Assembly (NCBI GenBank): GCA_009746045.1
Contig: RPFO01000076.1
Coordinates: 2,864,420-2,928,419, forward strand
Direction: 5' to 3'
Length of the DNA stretch: 64,000 nucleotides
Source: Mesostigma viride
Taxonomy: Eukaryota > Streptophyta > Mesostigmatophyceae > Mesostigmatales > Mesostigmataceae
A model generated the notes under the pieces. It ran no database searches, was not told the DNA's origin, and saw nothing but the letters and a program-made list of their open reading frames with translations. Numbering within the stretch: position 1 is the first letter of the stretch; each line of letters starts with the position of its first letter. The position numbers and the translations under genes were made by a program. Positions 23,816 to 35,218 of the stretch are shown in pieces.

Positions 23816-25850
23816 CGGTATGAAAGTGCCAAAAAATGCCCTTATAAGCCCTACATGGAGCAAATTGAGTCCAAACATGCTAGATATTGGTAGGCAGCAT
23901 GTCCAGGACACCAGTAGAAGGAATTTGACTTTCCAGAATTTTCCGACATCGGTTGGTCTATTTTTGGCATGTCTATTTTTAGCAACTTTCCAGATTTTAA
24001 GGGGAGGGTCCCATGGAATTGTATCAAAACTGAAGCCCCCTAATAACTACAGAAATGCAACTGACAACCACTGAATGATGTTTGGGGACCATAAACATGA
24101 TGTTTGGGCATGCATACCACCACTTGTTGGGGGTACTACCCGCAGCCATACACCGGCTATGAGCTAAAAATAGAAAAAAACGCTGTCCGGGGCACATCTT
24201 GCCCAGACCAGTGGGAGAACCAGTTGCATGAAAAAAGTAATACCCATATAAAAATGTCATGGGACATGGTTTCTACCTAATTGGATCAACAAAATCAGCA
24301 CATCCCTTTGAGTTATTAATTTTTGGGCCAAAAATACGCTTTTTTAGGCGGGGCGCCCCCATACACACTCATAACACATCAATTAGGCCTAAAAAGTAAT
24401 AGTCGAATTCTGTCATGACCATAGAAGGCACTACCAAAGTTTGGTGGCATTCTGAGCTCAGCTGTAGCAGTTATTAATTTTGGCAGTTGGCCACCTGTGC
24501 AGACGCTAAGGAAGGCATTAGTGAGTATTAAGGCACACTAACACTTCCTATGCCATCCAAAAGGCTCCTGACCATGCCCAATTCGACCACAATGTACAAG
24601 GAGGTGGCTGGGCACGTCATGTGCCCTTGCCTTACCTTGACACGGGCAACCTGTTGCGTGTGTGCACAACAATGAGGCAGGTAGCTCTACATGCCTAGCC
24701 GACACTTCTAAAGCATATTCCAGGTTTATGGTGTGGGCATCATCCCAAAACCAAGCTCAAACACACCCTAGAAAGCCATATCCACTAATTGCCCAACAAG
24801 GGTAACAACAGACAGTCCACAGAGAAAGCAGAATTGTCATACATGCTGATTGCCAAGGCTTCTCACCATGGTTACCTTGCCTTGCCAGCATATGAATTAG
24901 GGCTCTCCCATTTTAGTGGGAGAAAGGCCGACAAGACAACCATAACCCCTACCTACGTGCAGTTCCACCCATGCAGTATGCCCCTCAGAAAAACCACTGC
25001 CACCTTTCTTTCCAGCGCAATTGTTTGGCAAGAAAGAAACTCAAGCTTGTGAGCCTCTAACCACAATGAAGCCTCTGCTAAGAAAGGCCGCGTCAATATT
25101 CACACAAAACTGAGTGCTGTTAGCAATCTCCTTCCAAGAAACCACTCAGCAAATCCCTGACAACTTGACGATATGCCACGGTCGCGCTTTGACACGTCCC
25201 AGCCATGCAACGTACATAAAAACCACTGAAAGGTGCCAGGAATCTGGCGATGCGCAGCACGGAATGGCATTATACCTGGCGCTAACTGCACGGAAAAAAG
25301 CCGAAAACTTGCGTTGATAACCCATCAAGGAAGCGAAACATTCATAGGGTCACGTTGATCACACGATCGTACCATTACCGGCATTGTCCTTCGCCCAGCG
25401 GCGCAAGAAAGAACAACCTTCCATGGAATAATAAGACGCGCATCCCGCGAGCCTGGAGAGTGTCTTACCGATCATGACGGAAATCTTGCCGAAACCCAGC
25501 AAATTTTTTAAATCTTTACCAATAACAATTTAAACGCATCCTTGACGCTAGGTAAAGCCCATAAAACCTGACAATCACCGCCGCCAGCGTGCATTCTAAT
25601 TTATTCCTCTCGACGAAAACATCAGATTGGACCCCCGTGGCGATGGTCATCAATAAAATCATCGACACTGCAAAAAACGCGAACTCCGCTACGAAGTAGT
25701 ATCATTTACTCATCGTCTTTAAGATTCGCTCAGTTTCTCTGCATTCCGCGAGCTATCTTTTTCTACTCTGCCTGAAAGCACGTCGCCATGGCCAGCTCCG
25801 GTAGGGGTGCGCGCACCGTGCACCACTTTTTCACGGTACGGACGGGTACC
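23816..25850. other. interior of the TIR element, no recognisable gene
   Basis: About 2 kb with only short open frames on both strands. AT-rich and GC-rich patches alternate and I see no motif or RNA gene. The last 100 bp (25800-25885) contain GC-rich partial palindromes resembling E2F-type sites upstream of the possible exon at 26379. Confidence 0.4.
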
Positions 25851-25917
25851 GCGAATTTTTCGGCGCCAAAAATATTCGCGCCGGGACCGTCCCTTAATAT
25901 AAACAAATCCTCATAAT

Positions 25918-26388
25918 CGCTTCCATCGCTGGTGCTTCCATCGCTGGTTCATTATCCCCTACATGTAAAGACCATCGGGCATTCTGGAGTACAATTTGGT
26001 GGTGTGCCGGTGTGCCGGTGTGCCGGTGTGCCGGTGTGCCGGTGTGCCGGCCAGTGATTGGCCCGTTGCTGATTTGCTGACATGCAGCCTAATAAAAATT
26101 GGCCGCAAATTCGTCCGGTCGCACGTGGGCACAAGATTTGCGGCCAATTTTTACTAGGCTGCATATCAGAAAATCAGCAACGGGCCAATCACTGGCCGGC
26201 ACACCGGCACACCGGCACACCGGCACACCGTGCCACCACCAAATTGTACTCCACCGGTGTGCGGCGTGGGACACAACAACAACAACAACAATGGCGGCGT
26301 GCCACCACCATTAATTTTGTACTCCGTGCCACCACCATTTGGTCTTTACATGTAGGGGATATCGGAAAGCACCAGCGATGGAAAAGGA
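25918..26388. repeat. fold-back (about 460-bp imperfect palindrome)
   Basis: Arms run outward from about 26120. They share TCCATCGCTGG, CCCCTACATGTAAAGACCA, an octamer array (TGTGCCGG on the left arm, CCGGCACA on the right), GATTGGCCCGTTGCTGATTT and an inner AAAAATTGGCCGCAAAT. A short CAACAACAA run interrupts the right arm near 26274. Confidence 0.85.
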
Positions 26389-26611
26389 CGCAGTAGCCCC
26401 ACCAGACACAATGGATCCCGGCCATGAACCACCGGGGCAAGAGAACCAGACAAAGGATACAGGCCCTGTATCCGTGACAGGTGTAGATGATGAAGAAAGG
26501 AAGAAAATGCAAGCGGCCGTGTATCACAGGGGCGCAGTGAATGAACTTGAGAGAATACTTGCCTCTGGTGCTTCGGATGATGAAGCCGACCGTGTCACTG
26601 GGAAATCTGAG
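26379..26611 (+). CDS. possible first exon of an unknown transposon-encoded protein
   Basis: From ATG 26379 the frame encodes MEKDAVAPPDTMDPGHEPPG and a charged helical segment (DDEERKKMQAAVYHRGAVNE), then ELERILASGASDDEADR. At 26611 the sequence GAG/GTAAAT resembles a splice donor, and without splicing a stop follows seven codons later. I do not recognise the protein. It sits in the middle of the TIR element just after the fold-back, so it could be the start of an element-encoded gene whose later exons decayed or are unrecognised. Confidence 0.3.
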
Positions 26612-26642
26612 GTAAATTTATGACAGGGGAAATCCGGCTGTT

Positions 26643-26817
26643 ATTTTACTAAAGGTATATTACAATAAGTGCAGTTCTTGGCGTTTGGAATCATGACATT
26701 GCTTGCGCTATTGCTCTTGAATTGCATTTTACCAAAGGAATATTACAATAAGTGCAGTTCTTGGCGTTTGGAATCATGACATTGCTTGTGCTATTGCTCC
26801 TGAATTTAAGTGCCCGC
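26643..26817 (+). repeat. 88-bp tandem duplication
   Basis: Two copies of a unit containing ATTACAATAAGTGCAGTTCT and GGAATCATGACATTGCTTG, differing at a few bases. Confidence 0.85.
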
Positions 26818-27020
26818 ACCCCGCCGGCGCACCCCGGCGAACAAGACAAAGCGCACCGTTACCCCCCTAGGCCCATCGCTGCCGTCGCCGGGCGGCACGT
26901 TGGGGAGGCGGCTCCTTCTCCCTTTTCTGGTGTCTGTTGCATCATTTTGAACCCCTGACCAACGGAGGCATGTTAATGAACGAGTGGATGCATGCATGAA
27001 TGAACGGATGCATGAATGAT

Positions 27021-27486
<466 letters not shown>

Positions 27487-27639
27487 GGAAGGTGTGCTTT
27501 TTATTATGATGATTAGCTAAGTTACGTGTGTGTTGTTGATGTACATGTTGACGTTGTATCATGGGCGTGTGCCCCTAAGTCTGCCTTCCTGCAATATCAC
27601 ATAATATATCATCTAGATGTGTTGTTGGGAACCTGACTA

Positions 27640-29310
27640 TATATCCCAAACTGGAAGGGTTGACATTCAACTATGGGATGAAACCCACGAAAAACAATTA
27701 CTAGGAACTGCCATTTTTGTGCTATGTTTGCTAGCATCTGTCACCTATTTGTCATGCAAACAGTCTGAATTTCTTGTGGGCAGTTAACATAGATGTTTTT
27801 ATGAGCTGTGCAATTTTCTAGGCTTAACTGAGTTCATTGATATAGGCACCCATGTGTTGGAACCCTTGGAAAACCAAGAAAAACTGCATTTGGGGGGTAT
27901 TTATGCTAGCATTTGTCACCTATTTGTCATCCAACCAGCCTGAAACTTGTGGGCATGCTGCTTGGGATGTGTTTACAACATGTGCAAAGTCCCAGGCCCA
28001 ACTGAGTTCATTTGGAGTCATTATGTATGCATATGTGTGATAAAACCCTTGGAAAACCAAGAAAAACTGCATTTGGGGGGTATTTATGCTAGCATTTGTC
28101 ACCTATTTGTCATCCAACCAGCCTGAAACTTTGTGTGCATGCTGCTTGGGATGTGTTTACAACATTGCAAAGTTCCAGCTCCAACTGAGCTCTATTGGTG
28201 TCATTATGTATGCATATGTGTGATAAAACCCTTGAAAACCAAGAAAAACTGCATTTGGGGGTATTTATGCTAGCATTTGTCACCTATTTGTCATCCAACC
28301 AGCCTGAAACTTTGTGGGCATGCTGCATTGAATGTGTTTACAACATGTGCAAAGTCCCAGGCCCAACTGAGTTCATTTGGAGTCATTATGTATGCATATG
28401 TGTGATAAAACCCTTGAAAAACCAAGAAAAACTGCATTTGGGGGGTGTTTATGCTAGCATTTGTCACCTATTTGTCATCCAACCAGCCTGAAACTTTGTG
28501 GGCATGCTGCTTGGGATGTGTTTACAACATGTGCAAAGTCCCAGGCCCAACTGAGTTCATTTGGAGTCATTATGTATGCATATGTGTGATAAAACCCTTG
28601 AAAAACCAAGAAAAACTGCATTTGGGGGTATTTATGCTAGCATTTGTCACCTATTTGTCATCCAACCAGCCTGAAACTTGGTGGGCATGCTGCTTGGGAT
28701 GTGTTTACAACATGTGCAAAGTCCCAGGCCCAACTGAGTTCATTTGGAGTCATTATGTATGCATATGTGTGATAAAGCCCTTGGAAAACCAAGAAAAACT
28801 GCATTTGGGGGGTATTTATGCTAGCATTTGTCACCTATTTGTCATCCAACCAGCCTGAAACTTTGTGGGCATGCTGCATTGAATGTGTTTACAACATGTG
28901 CAAAGTCCCAGGCCCAACTGAGTTCATTTGGAGTCATTATGTATGCATATGTGTGATAAAACCCTTGAAAAACCAAGAAAAACTGCATTTGGGGGTATTT
29001 ATGCTAGCATTTGTCACCTATTTGTCATCCAACCAGCCTGAAACTTTGTGGGCATGCTGCATTGAATGTGTTTACAACATGTGCAAAGTCCCAGGCCCAA
29101 CTGAGTTCATTTGGAGTCATTATGTATGCATATGTGTGATGAAACCCTTGAAAAACCATGAAAAACTGCATTTTGGGGTATTTATGCTAGCATTTGTCAC
29201 CTATTTGTCATCCAACCAGCCTGAAACTTTGTGGGCATGCTGCATGGGATGTGTTTAGAACATGTGCAAAGTCCCAGGCCCAACTGAGTTCATTTGATGT
29301 CTTTATATAT
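27640..29310 (+). repeat. 183-bp satellite, about nine copies
   Basis: The landmark GTCACCTATTTGTCATCCAA recurs at 27915, 28098, 28279, 28463, 28646, 28830, 29013 and 29196 (steps of 181-184 bp), with a diverged copy near 27736. Adjacent inner units are nearly identical and outer ones more diverged. Since 183 is divisible by three, long frames stay open; they are not counted as genes. Confidence 0.93.
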
Positions 29311-29513
29311 GCATACATGCCAGAAAGTGCTGAAAATACGGTATTTTTTGCTAGCAAATGTCACCATGTTACCATGCTGCCGACTCCCCAAAATTTTTTG
29401 GACCACATGGCATCATAAGATATTAGAGGTCAAACTGACCATTAATTATTCCTTCTCCAAATAATTTCCAGGGGAAGAAAATGGGTTTTCGGAGTGATGC
29501 GTGTGTCAAGAAA

Positions 29514-30237
29514 TGTCACGGTGGCACGGTGGCACGGTGGCACGGTGGCACGGTGGCACGGTGGCACGGTGGCACGGTGGCACGGTGGCACGGTGGCACG
29601 GTGGCACGGTGGCACGGTGGCACAGTGGCACCCCACGTTGGGCAGTGCTTGTGGGCAATATAACATTAGTATTGGACGTTATGTTACCTCGTGACACCAT
29701 ACAAAATCATAAAATGGTAGTTTTATGGTGGCATGGTGGCACGGTGGCACGGTGGCACGGTGGCACAGTGGCACCCCACGTTAGGCAGTGCTTGTGGACA
29801 TTATAACATTAGTATTGGACGTTAGGTTACCTTGTGACACCATACAAAATCATAAAGTGGTAGTTTTATGGTGGCATGGTGTGCCGGTGTGCCGGTGTGC
29901 CGGTGTGCCGGTGGCACAGTGGCACCCCACGTTAGGCAGTGCTTGTGGACATTATAACATTAGTATTGGACGTTAGGTTACCTTGTGACACCATACAAAA
30001 TCATAAAATGGTAGTTTTATGGTGGCATGGTGTGCCGGTGTGCCGGTGTGCCGGTGTGCCGGTGTGCCGGTGTGCCGGTGTGCCGGTGGCACAGTGGCAC
30101 ACCACGTTAGGCAGTGCTTCTAAACCCTAAACATTAGTATTGGACGTTAGGTTACCTTGTGACACCATACAAAATCATAAAATGGTAGTTTTATGGTGTG
30201 CCGGTGTGCCGGTGTGCCGGTGTGCCGGTGTGCCGGT
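29514..30237 (-). repeat. right octamer arrays with about 150-bp spacer repeats
   Basis: An uninterrupted GGTGGCAC array (29518-29630) is followed by four spacer units sharing CCCACGTTAGGCAGTGCTT and GTGACACCATACAAAATCAT. They are separated by TGTGCCGG or TGGCACGG arrays of varying length. The octamers are the exact reverse complements of those at the left end. Confidence 0.9.
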
Positions 30238-30350
30238 GTCAAAACATGATGAGACACTTACCTCCTAGCTTTGGACCTAAGGGAGGTACAAAATAACAAA
30301 GTTGAAAAAAAGTCAATTTGTACTTGTGTTGTAGTACAATTCCAGGTGTG

Positions 30351-31360
30351 CCTAGGGAAATGCGCCTGAATTGCGGGTAGGTGAAAGGGAACACGGCCTC
30401 CGAAGCGTGCTTACCCGCGATGCAGTGACGGAGGATGGTTTCAGACATCACATCTTCTACCACCACTGACTGAGTCTTGCCCTTAGAGGTCTTGGTAGAC
30501 CTCAGCAGTAGGGCGCCCCGTTGAGCTGGCCCAAGCCGAACGTCAGGCTGGAGGCGCACATGGCCAACACGGAGGTTCAGCGCCTCCGAGATTCGCAGGT
30601 AATGGCGGAACACGATGACCACCAGCAGGCCCGCGAGGCGCTGACCTTGCATGACCATCGTGCTGGCAAGTGCAAACGCCGCCTCCCATGGAATGGGAGG
30701 AGGGGCACGGGGGGGCACAAGTGTTTTCCACCCAGCGAGGACGCCACGGGTCAAGTCCCACCGCTTCACCATACCGGGATAATAAAGTTGCAACCCCATC
30801 AAGGCATTGACACACGTTTGGCGGCTGTACCCCCGAAAATGAGCCCAGGCGACATACGCACAAAATGTCTCCTCAAGGGTGTCAGCTCGTGACGATGACC
30901 CGTCCGCCCGCCCACCAGCCTCCCACCAAGTCAAGAGGGAATCAAGACCACGGCGGTAGGCCAGCAAAGTAGCCGGCTTTACTTTCCCCTCTAGCAATGG
31001 AAGGTAGCTAACAGGAGCAGGGGGCCCCGGGTTAGGATGGATGCCTTCCGCGGTCAGGTCGCGCACCCAGCCTGCCAAGAAAGTCGCCATGGATTGGCCG
31101 CGAGAAACGCAATCGGCTGGTTGAAGTGCACTCGGCGTCCACACCCACTGGGAACGACTCCCAGTGGCGAGGGTCAGCGCGCACAAGCGGCGGCAATGCT
31201 TGTTGAGCTTGTGGGATGAGGACCGCCCCTTAGCCAAGCAGCCCAACGCCTCGGTGGAGTCCACCAACCTCACCACCCGCTTGCCTCGGTTTGCCAAGCT
31301 GCGCGCACTCCTCTCCACGCCCTTCACTGCAGCCCGCACCTCCTTCTCGTTGATGTGCAT
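30351..31360 (-). CDS. RNase H end and N-terminal part of tyrosine recombinase
   Basis: The minus strand encodes an RNase H tail (HINEKEVRAAVKGVE, then VDSTEALGCLAKGRSSSHKL and LQPADCVSR) followed by the recombinase N-terminal domain. The catalytic-Arg block is FRHYLRISEALNLRVGHV (near 30600), followed by RGALLLRSTKTSKGKTQ and FTYPQFRRISL, where the TIR element interrupts it at 30350. RNase H fused ahead of a recombinase is the usual DIRS-order arrangement. The remaining catalytic residues are at 22680-22955. Confidence 0.85.
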
Positions 31361-31399
31361 CCCCGGATCCCGCCAACGACTCCTGACCCCAACCCGCCA

Positions 31400-33149
31400 T
31401 TGCTGGCTGGCCGGTGATTGCTTGTTGCGCCCGCGCGCTCAGTGGCCTAGGGCCAGCGTAGGCCACCTCAGTTGGTATAAGCAAAGTCGGGTACCCCCGC
31501 ACCTCTCGTGCCCTCGCCAGCTCCGTCACATCGCCGGCTCCATCATGGTTGCGTACACGACACCTTGCCCTAGGTGGACGCGTCAGATGCAACCACCTCA
31601 CGTGCCAAAGGTGCGCTTCGGTCAACCCTTAGCATGGGAGCCAAGGCCAGGGCACACTCTAACTCCTCCCGCAACCTGGCCCACAGCACCCAGGATCGCT
31701 GCCCCCACCCTTGCAGGCTGATGAATTTGAAACATTGCTGCCAAATGGACAAGCAGCTGCGGCTTAACATCTGCAGCCACAACCACCGCCCCAAGACGGC
31801 AGCCAGCCCCTCGGCCGTAGCTCGGCCTCGAGTGAGTATAGCCTGCGTGTGGGCGATCACAAGGTTGAGCTGCTTGACCGTTGGTTCCAGCACGCCGTTC
31901 CGTCGGTGCACCACCCCTACGGCTTCTAGCTCGTCCCCTTCCAGGCTCGCCATCTTAGTCTTCTCCCTTAGACGGCACAAGGTTGTTAGGGAGGTAGCCT
32001 TCCTCAATAGCGCGCGTGATGAGCTGGTTCACCGCCTCGCAGGTCCGCCCGTTGCTGGCCACCAAGTCATCAATGGTGATGGACAGCATGGGGGCAGGGG
32101 GGTTTCCAGGTCAATCTGAAGCTCCCCGGCGCGCTCCTCCTTGTACTCGATGGCCAAGCGCAGTGGCTGGCCACACTCGTCGCGCACCAAGGTGAGCTCA
32201 CCTGCGCTTGAGAGGTAGTTGACCTGGCGCCTCGGATCCAGGGCACCGGTCATGTAGAGCACCATCTCATGGATGGCCTCCCCCAGCGCCACCGCATGGG
32301 AATGTCCCATGGCCAGCACCTTGAGCACGGGCCACACCTTCCGCCTCGGCCCTGCCAGACCTACGCTAGTCGACCACACACTAGGAAGCCCTTGGTAGTC
32401 CCACCACCACTCGGGCACCTCGATGGAGTAGTATAGTATGACACGAGGTCGCTCTTGGCGCAGTAGCACCAGCCCTTGATGTAGACCTCCACGAGGATGC
32501 CCAGGTGGGGTAGCAGGATCTTGGGGGGGCCCACCCACAGCAGGTTGCCCAGCTTCCTGTTGACGATGAACCGAAGCTCGCCCACCCCCTTGGCCACTCC
32601 AAAGCAGCCATCTACCCACTTGGGCCGCCTCTCCCGGAACGCCACCATGCCCACGCCCGCTGCCCGGCTCATGAGCTTGCCCCATTCATCCATGGAGCAT
32701 CCCCGGCTGGGCTTGGGCACATTATACTTTGCGCTCGCCACGACCGCTGGCTTGATGCAGTTCTCTTCGCTGGCATATATCTCCCGCCAGCTCGGCCGCA
32801 TAGCCAACAGGTCGAGCAGCCGTGCCTTCCCCGCCACCTCCGCCTTTGGTAGACTCACCGCGTCCGCGCGCAGTTGTTCATACTTATTCTGCTTCCCATA
32901 TATTGCATCAGCACCTTCTTGCTCCTGGCCTGTCGCAACGCCCCCTACGCGGCGACTGTGCCAGGTGCAGTGCCTCTTGACCCTCGCAAGGGCCTCCTCC
33001 CTCCCCTTAGTTAGAGCACGCCCCTCTAGGGTTAGGAGGAGGGTCTTGCCCCTCTCCCCATGTCTAATCACCAAGAAAATGTCCTCAAATGAGGACATTT
33101 TTAAGTATGGATACCATTTGTAATAACTAACACATGTCAACACATCCAT
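31400..33149 (-). pseudogene. DIRS/PAT-type reverse transcriptase and RNase H start, frameshifted
   Basis: On the minus strand the RT palm reads FGVAKGVGELRFIVNRKLGN, WCYCAKSDLVSYY (near 32450) and, after a shift, SIEVPEWWWDYQGLP. The active-site-like block SITIDDLVASNG lies near 32075. Thumb/connection PTVKQLNLVIAHTQAILTRG and the RNase H start VVASDAST (near 31580) follow in other frames. At least three frameshifts separate blocks that belong together. Upstream, the frame opens at a palindrome at 33079-33098 that may be the edge of another insertion, so the true N-terminus is unknown. Confidence 0.75.
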
Positions 33150-34809
33150 GGGTACGGTATGGAACCATGTTCATTTATGATATGTTCAAGAGTTGCAATG
33201 CTTAACGTCCATGAAATATGCACATTGTATAATTGTTTACGATTTATGAATGCAGGGGGGTCGCTACGCGAGTGACCAAATAGCACTCAAGTCAACAATA
33301 TGCCAAGAAAGAAGGCATGGCTAGGTCATGGCTGGCCCTGAAAATGCACCCAGGGTGCCCACAACATGTCTATGTTACACCCTCGCAGTCCTAGACCCTG
33401 CAGCCTGCCAGGGGGGGGGACCAAATGTAACTGGCAACCAGGGACCATGGTGCAGGCCAAACAGCAGGTGTAAAGCTAGTAGCTCAGTCCAACGAGTGAA
33501 ATATGAAGCAAATACTCGCCAAGGTTAGGTCCATGATCGTTAGTAGAGGCTCGGCTGCCACCACGGTGCTAAACCATGATGCTGAACCCTTACGTTATAT
33601 ATGAAACATATACTGCAAAGAGGCACAAGTTGTAACACAAGCACAATGTAAACATGACAAGCTCAAGTTTCCAAGCCAGTCTTGATCACTTGGACATGAG
33701 TTGAAGCATTAGAAACATATGGGCAACATACCAGCAAGCCTTGAAAAACTTCTCAGCAACAAGGCAGTATATGTGTTGAATCAAACTACCACATCGCAAT
33801 TAAGCACAGCGACTTCTAGTTGCTGCTGTTTCGATAACGCAAGGCCGTTTACCTTTTCAGTGACGCAGCGGGAAAAGAAAGTACTGCCCAGCAAACTTCC
33901 GTTATTCCCCGGACATAAACGTAATCAAAACCACGAAGTTGGGCATTGAAAGCAACCGGAATTATCACGTCTGCGAGAGTTATAGGTAACAATCCGCTTA
34001 ACACGCTTACTTAGAACGATGCGGTTGAGAATGACAGTCGGAACCTTGCTCTTGACGTGCGCCCAGGCCGCCAGCTGCGCGGGCCAGCTCAAGAAATATA
34101 TATTAAAGGACGGTGACGCGTGGGAAGCACCCAGCCTTGCGGCAAAAGAAAAATATGGCTCGCGCTCGCCCTGGTTTTTGCCAGGCGCGACTGCGACATC
34201 ACGACGAAAAAATAGAGACTCTTTGACGCATGCAACTGCCCAGGTCCCTCTTCTCCCCATGTCGCCCATAAGCCCAGAAGCGTACCATAACCCATACTCG
34301 CGATATCCGCAGCGCCTGGGCGGAAAAAGAAATTGTAAAACCGAACTGCGAACTGACCTATCATGCGATCTACGTAGCTCTCAGATTTTCTTCAACAATG
34401 CCAAAATCCGTTCATGAACAAAATTTTTGACATATACAAAGCACCTGCACGTGAAGAATAGTATCTTCGAAATCACTAGATGACGATCTAAAATGCTGTC
34501 TTCGTCCGGGGCAAAATAATGCCCTATAACATTCAGGCAAGCCTCGGAACTGGCACGACCCCATAGCCGCCACTCGACAAAACACTCGATTGCATTGCGA
34601 TGTTCTTGCTATTGTAGGTACTTTTTGTCGCCTCATATTTTCCAGGTACGGTCGACCCCTGTCGACCCCAGGGGCTTGGCGCGCTCAGTACCTATCCCAG
34701 TTTCGCGCCAAAACCCACCAAGTTGCCCTAGTACCAAATTTGGCGCCAAAACCGCGCCCCTGACCCCCCCCGTCTCAAACGAGGACTATGTCCTCAAATA
34801 TGAGGACAT
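33079..34809. mobile_element. block flanked by 20-bp palindromes; includes a second-copy segment
   Basis: Nearly the same palindrome, ATGTCCTCAAATGAGGACAT, occurs at 33079-33098 and, with two extra bases in its loop, at 34788-34809. The 1.7 kb between separates recombinase-element RT from the methyltransferase element. Positions about 33205-34440 match 54786-56050 at high similarity. Because the repeat is palindromic, it could be a terminal inverted repeat or a duplicated target. Confidence 0.5.
33205..34440 (-). repeat. first copy of a shared 1.25-kb segment with degraded coding potential
   Basis: Aligns with 54786-56050, starting at CTTAACGTCCATGAAATATG and passing through GGGGGGTCGCTACGCGAGTG. 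The minus strand has an open stretch (34269-33925, GEREPYFSFAARLGASHASP) that is conserved as protein in the other copy. I do not recognise the protein. Confidence 0.7.
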
Positions 34810-34978
34810 TTGGTTTTTGGACACCCACAGCCAATTAAGCCAACGCACTACCTTGCATTGCAGTGGTGACGGCGCGTGGCACGCTGTCGTCGGCGTGCCG
34901 ATCTCACCCTGCCCCACGCGGTGTACGCTGGCCTAAGCGGGTATGGCAGCGGGAAAAGGGAGCGGTCCCGCTGGGGCT

Positions 34979-35213
34979 CTATTTCCCTACTTGTTGAGCC
35001 TTGCTGAGCTTGTCCAAGAGGATCGCAGTTTGGAGAGCTGCCTTGACAGCCGGGGTGGCTGACAGTGCAGCCTCCTCCCCCAATGGCAGGAGGTGGCTGG
35101 CCTGTCGCGTACTCGTGCCAAACTCCCTGCACTGACAGTAGCCCACGATCTCGTTGGCCCTCATGAGGTATGGCTGCATGGGCCGGTGATCGATGGGCCA
35201 CATGCTAGCCTTA
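34979..35213 (-). pseudogene. possible C-terminal pol remnant of the methyltransferase element
   Basis: After the in-frame stop at 35219 a short open stretch encodes MWPIDHRPMQPYLMRANEIV and ends KALQQ-like with stop at 34979. It has no RT, RNase H or integrase motif. It may be the end of the polyprotein joined to the RT leader by an internal deletion between the CCCACTAGTG repeats, or unrelated sequence. Confidence 0.3.
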
Positions 35214-35218
35214 CCCCA

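Noticed and set aside
25146-25328. Possible small gene in the TIR element interior
   Set aside because: Overlapping short frames on both strands with no recognisable features.
28195-29258. Three frames of about 100-146 codons with repeated protein blocks
   Set aside because: The 183-bp satellite has a period divisible by three, so a stop-free frame repeats itself. No initiation context or domain.
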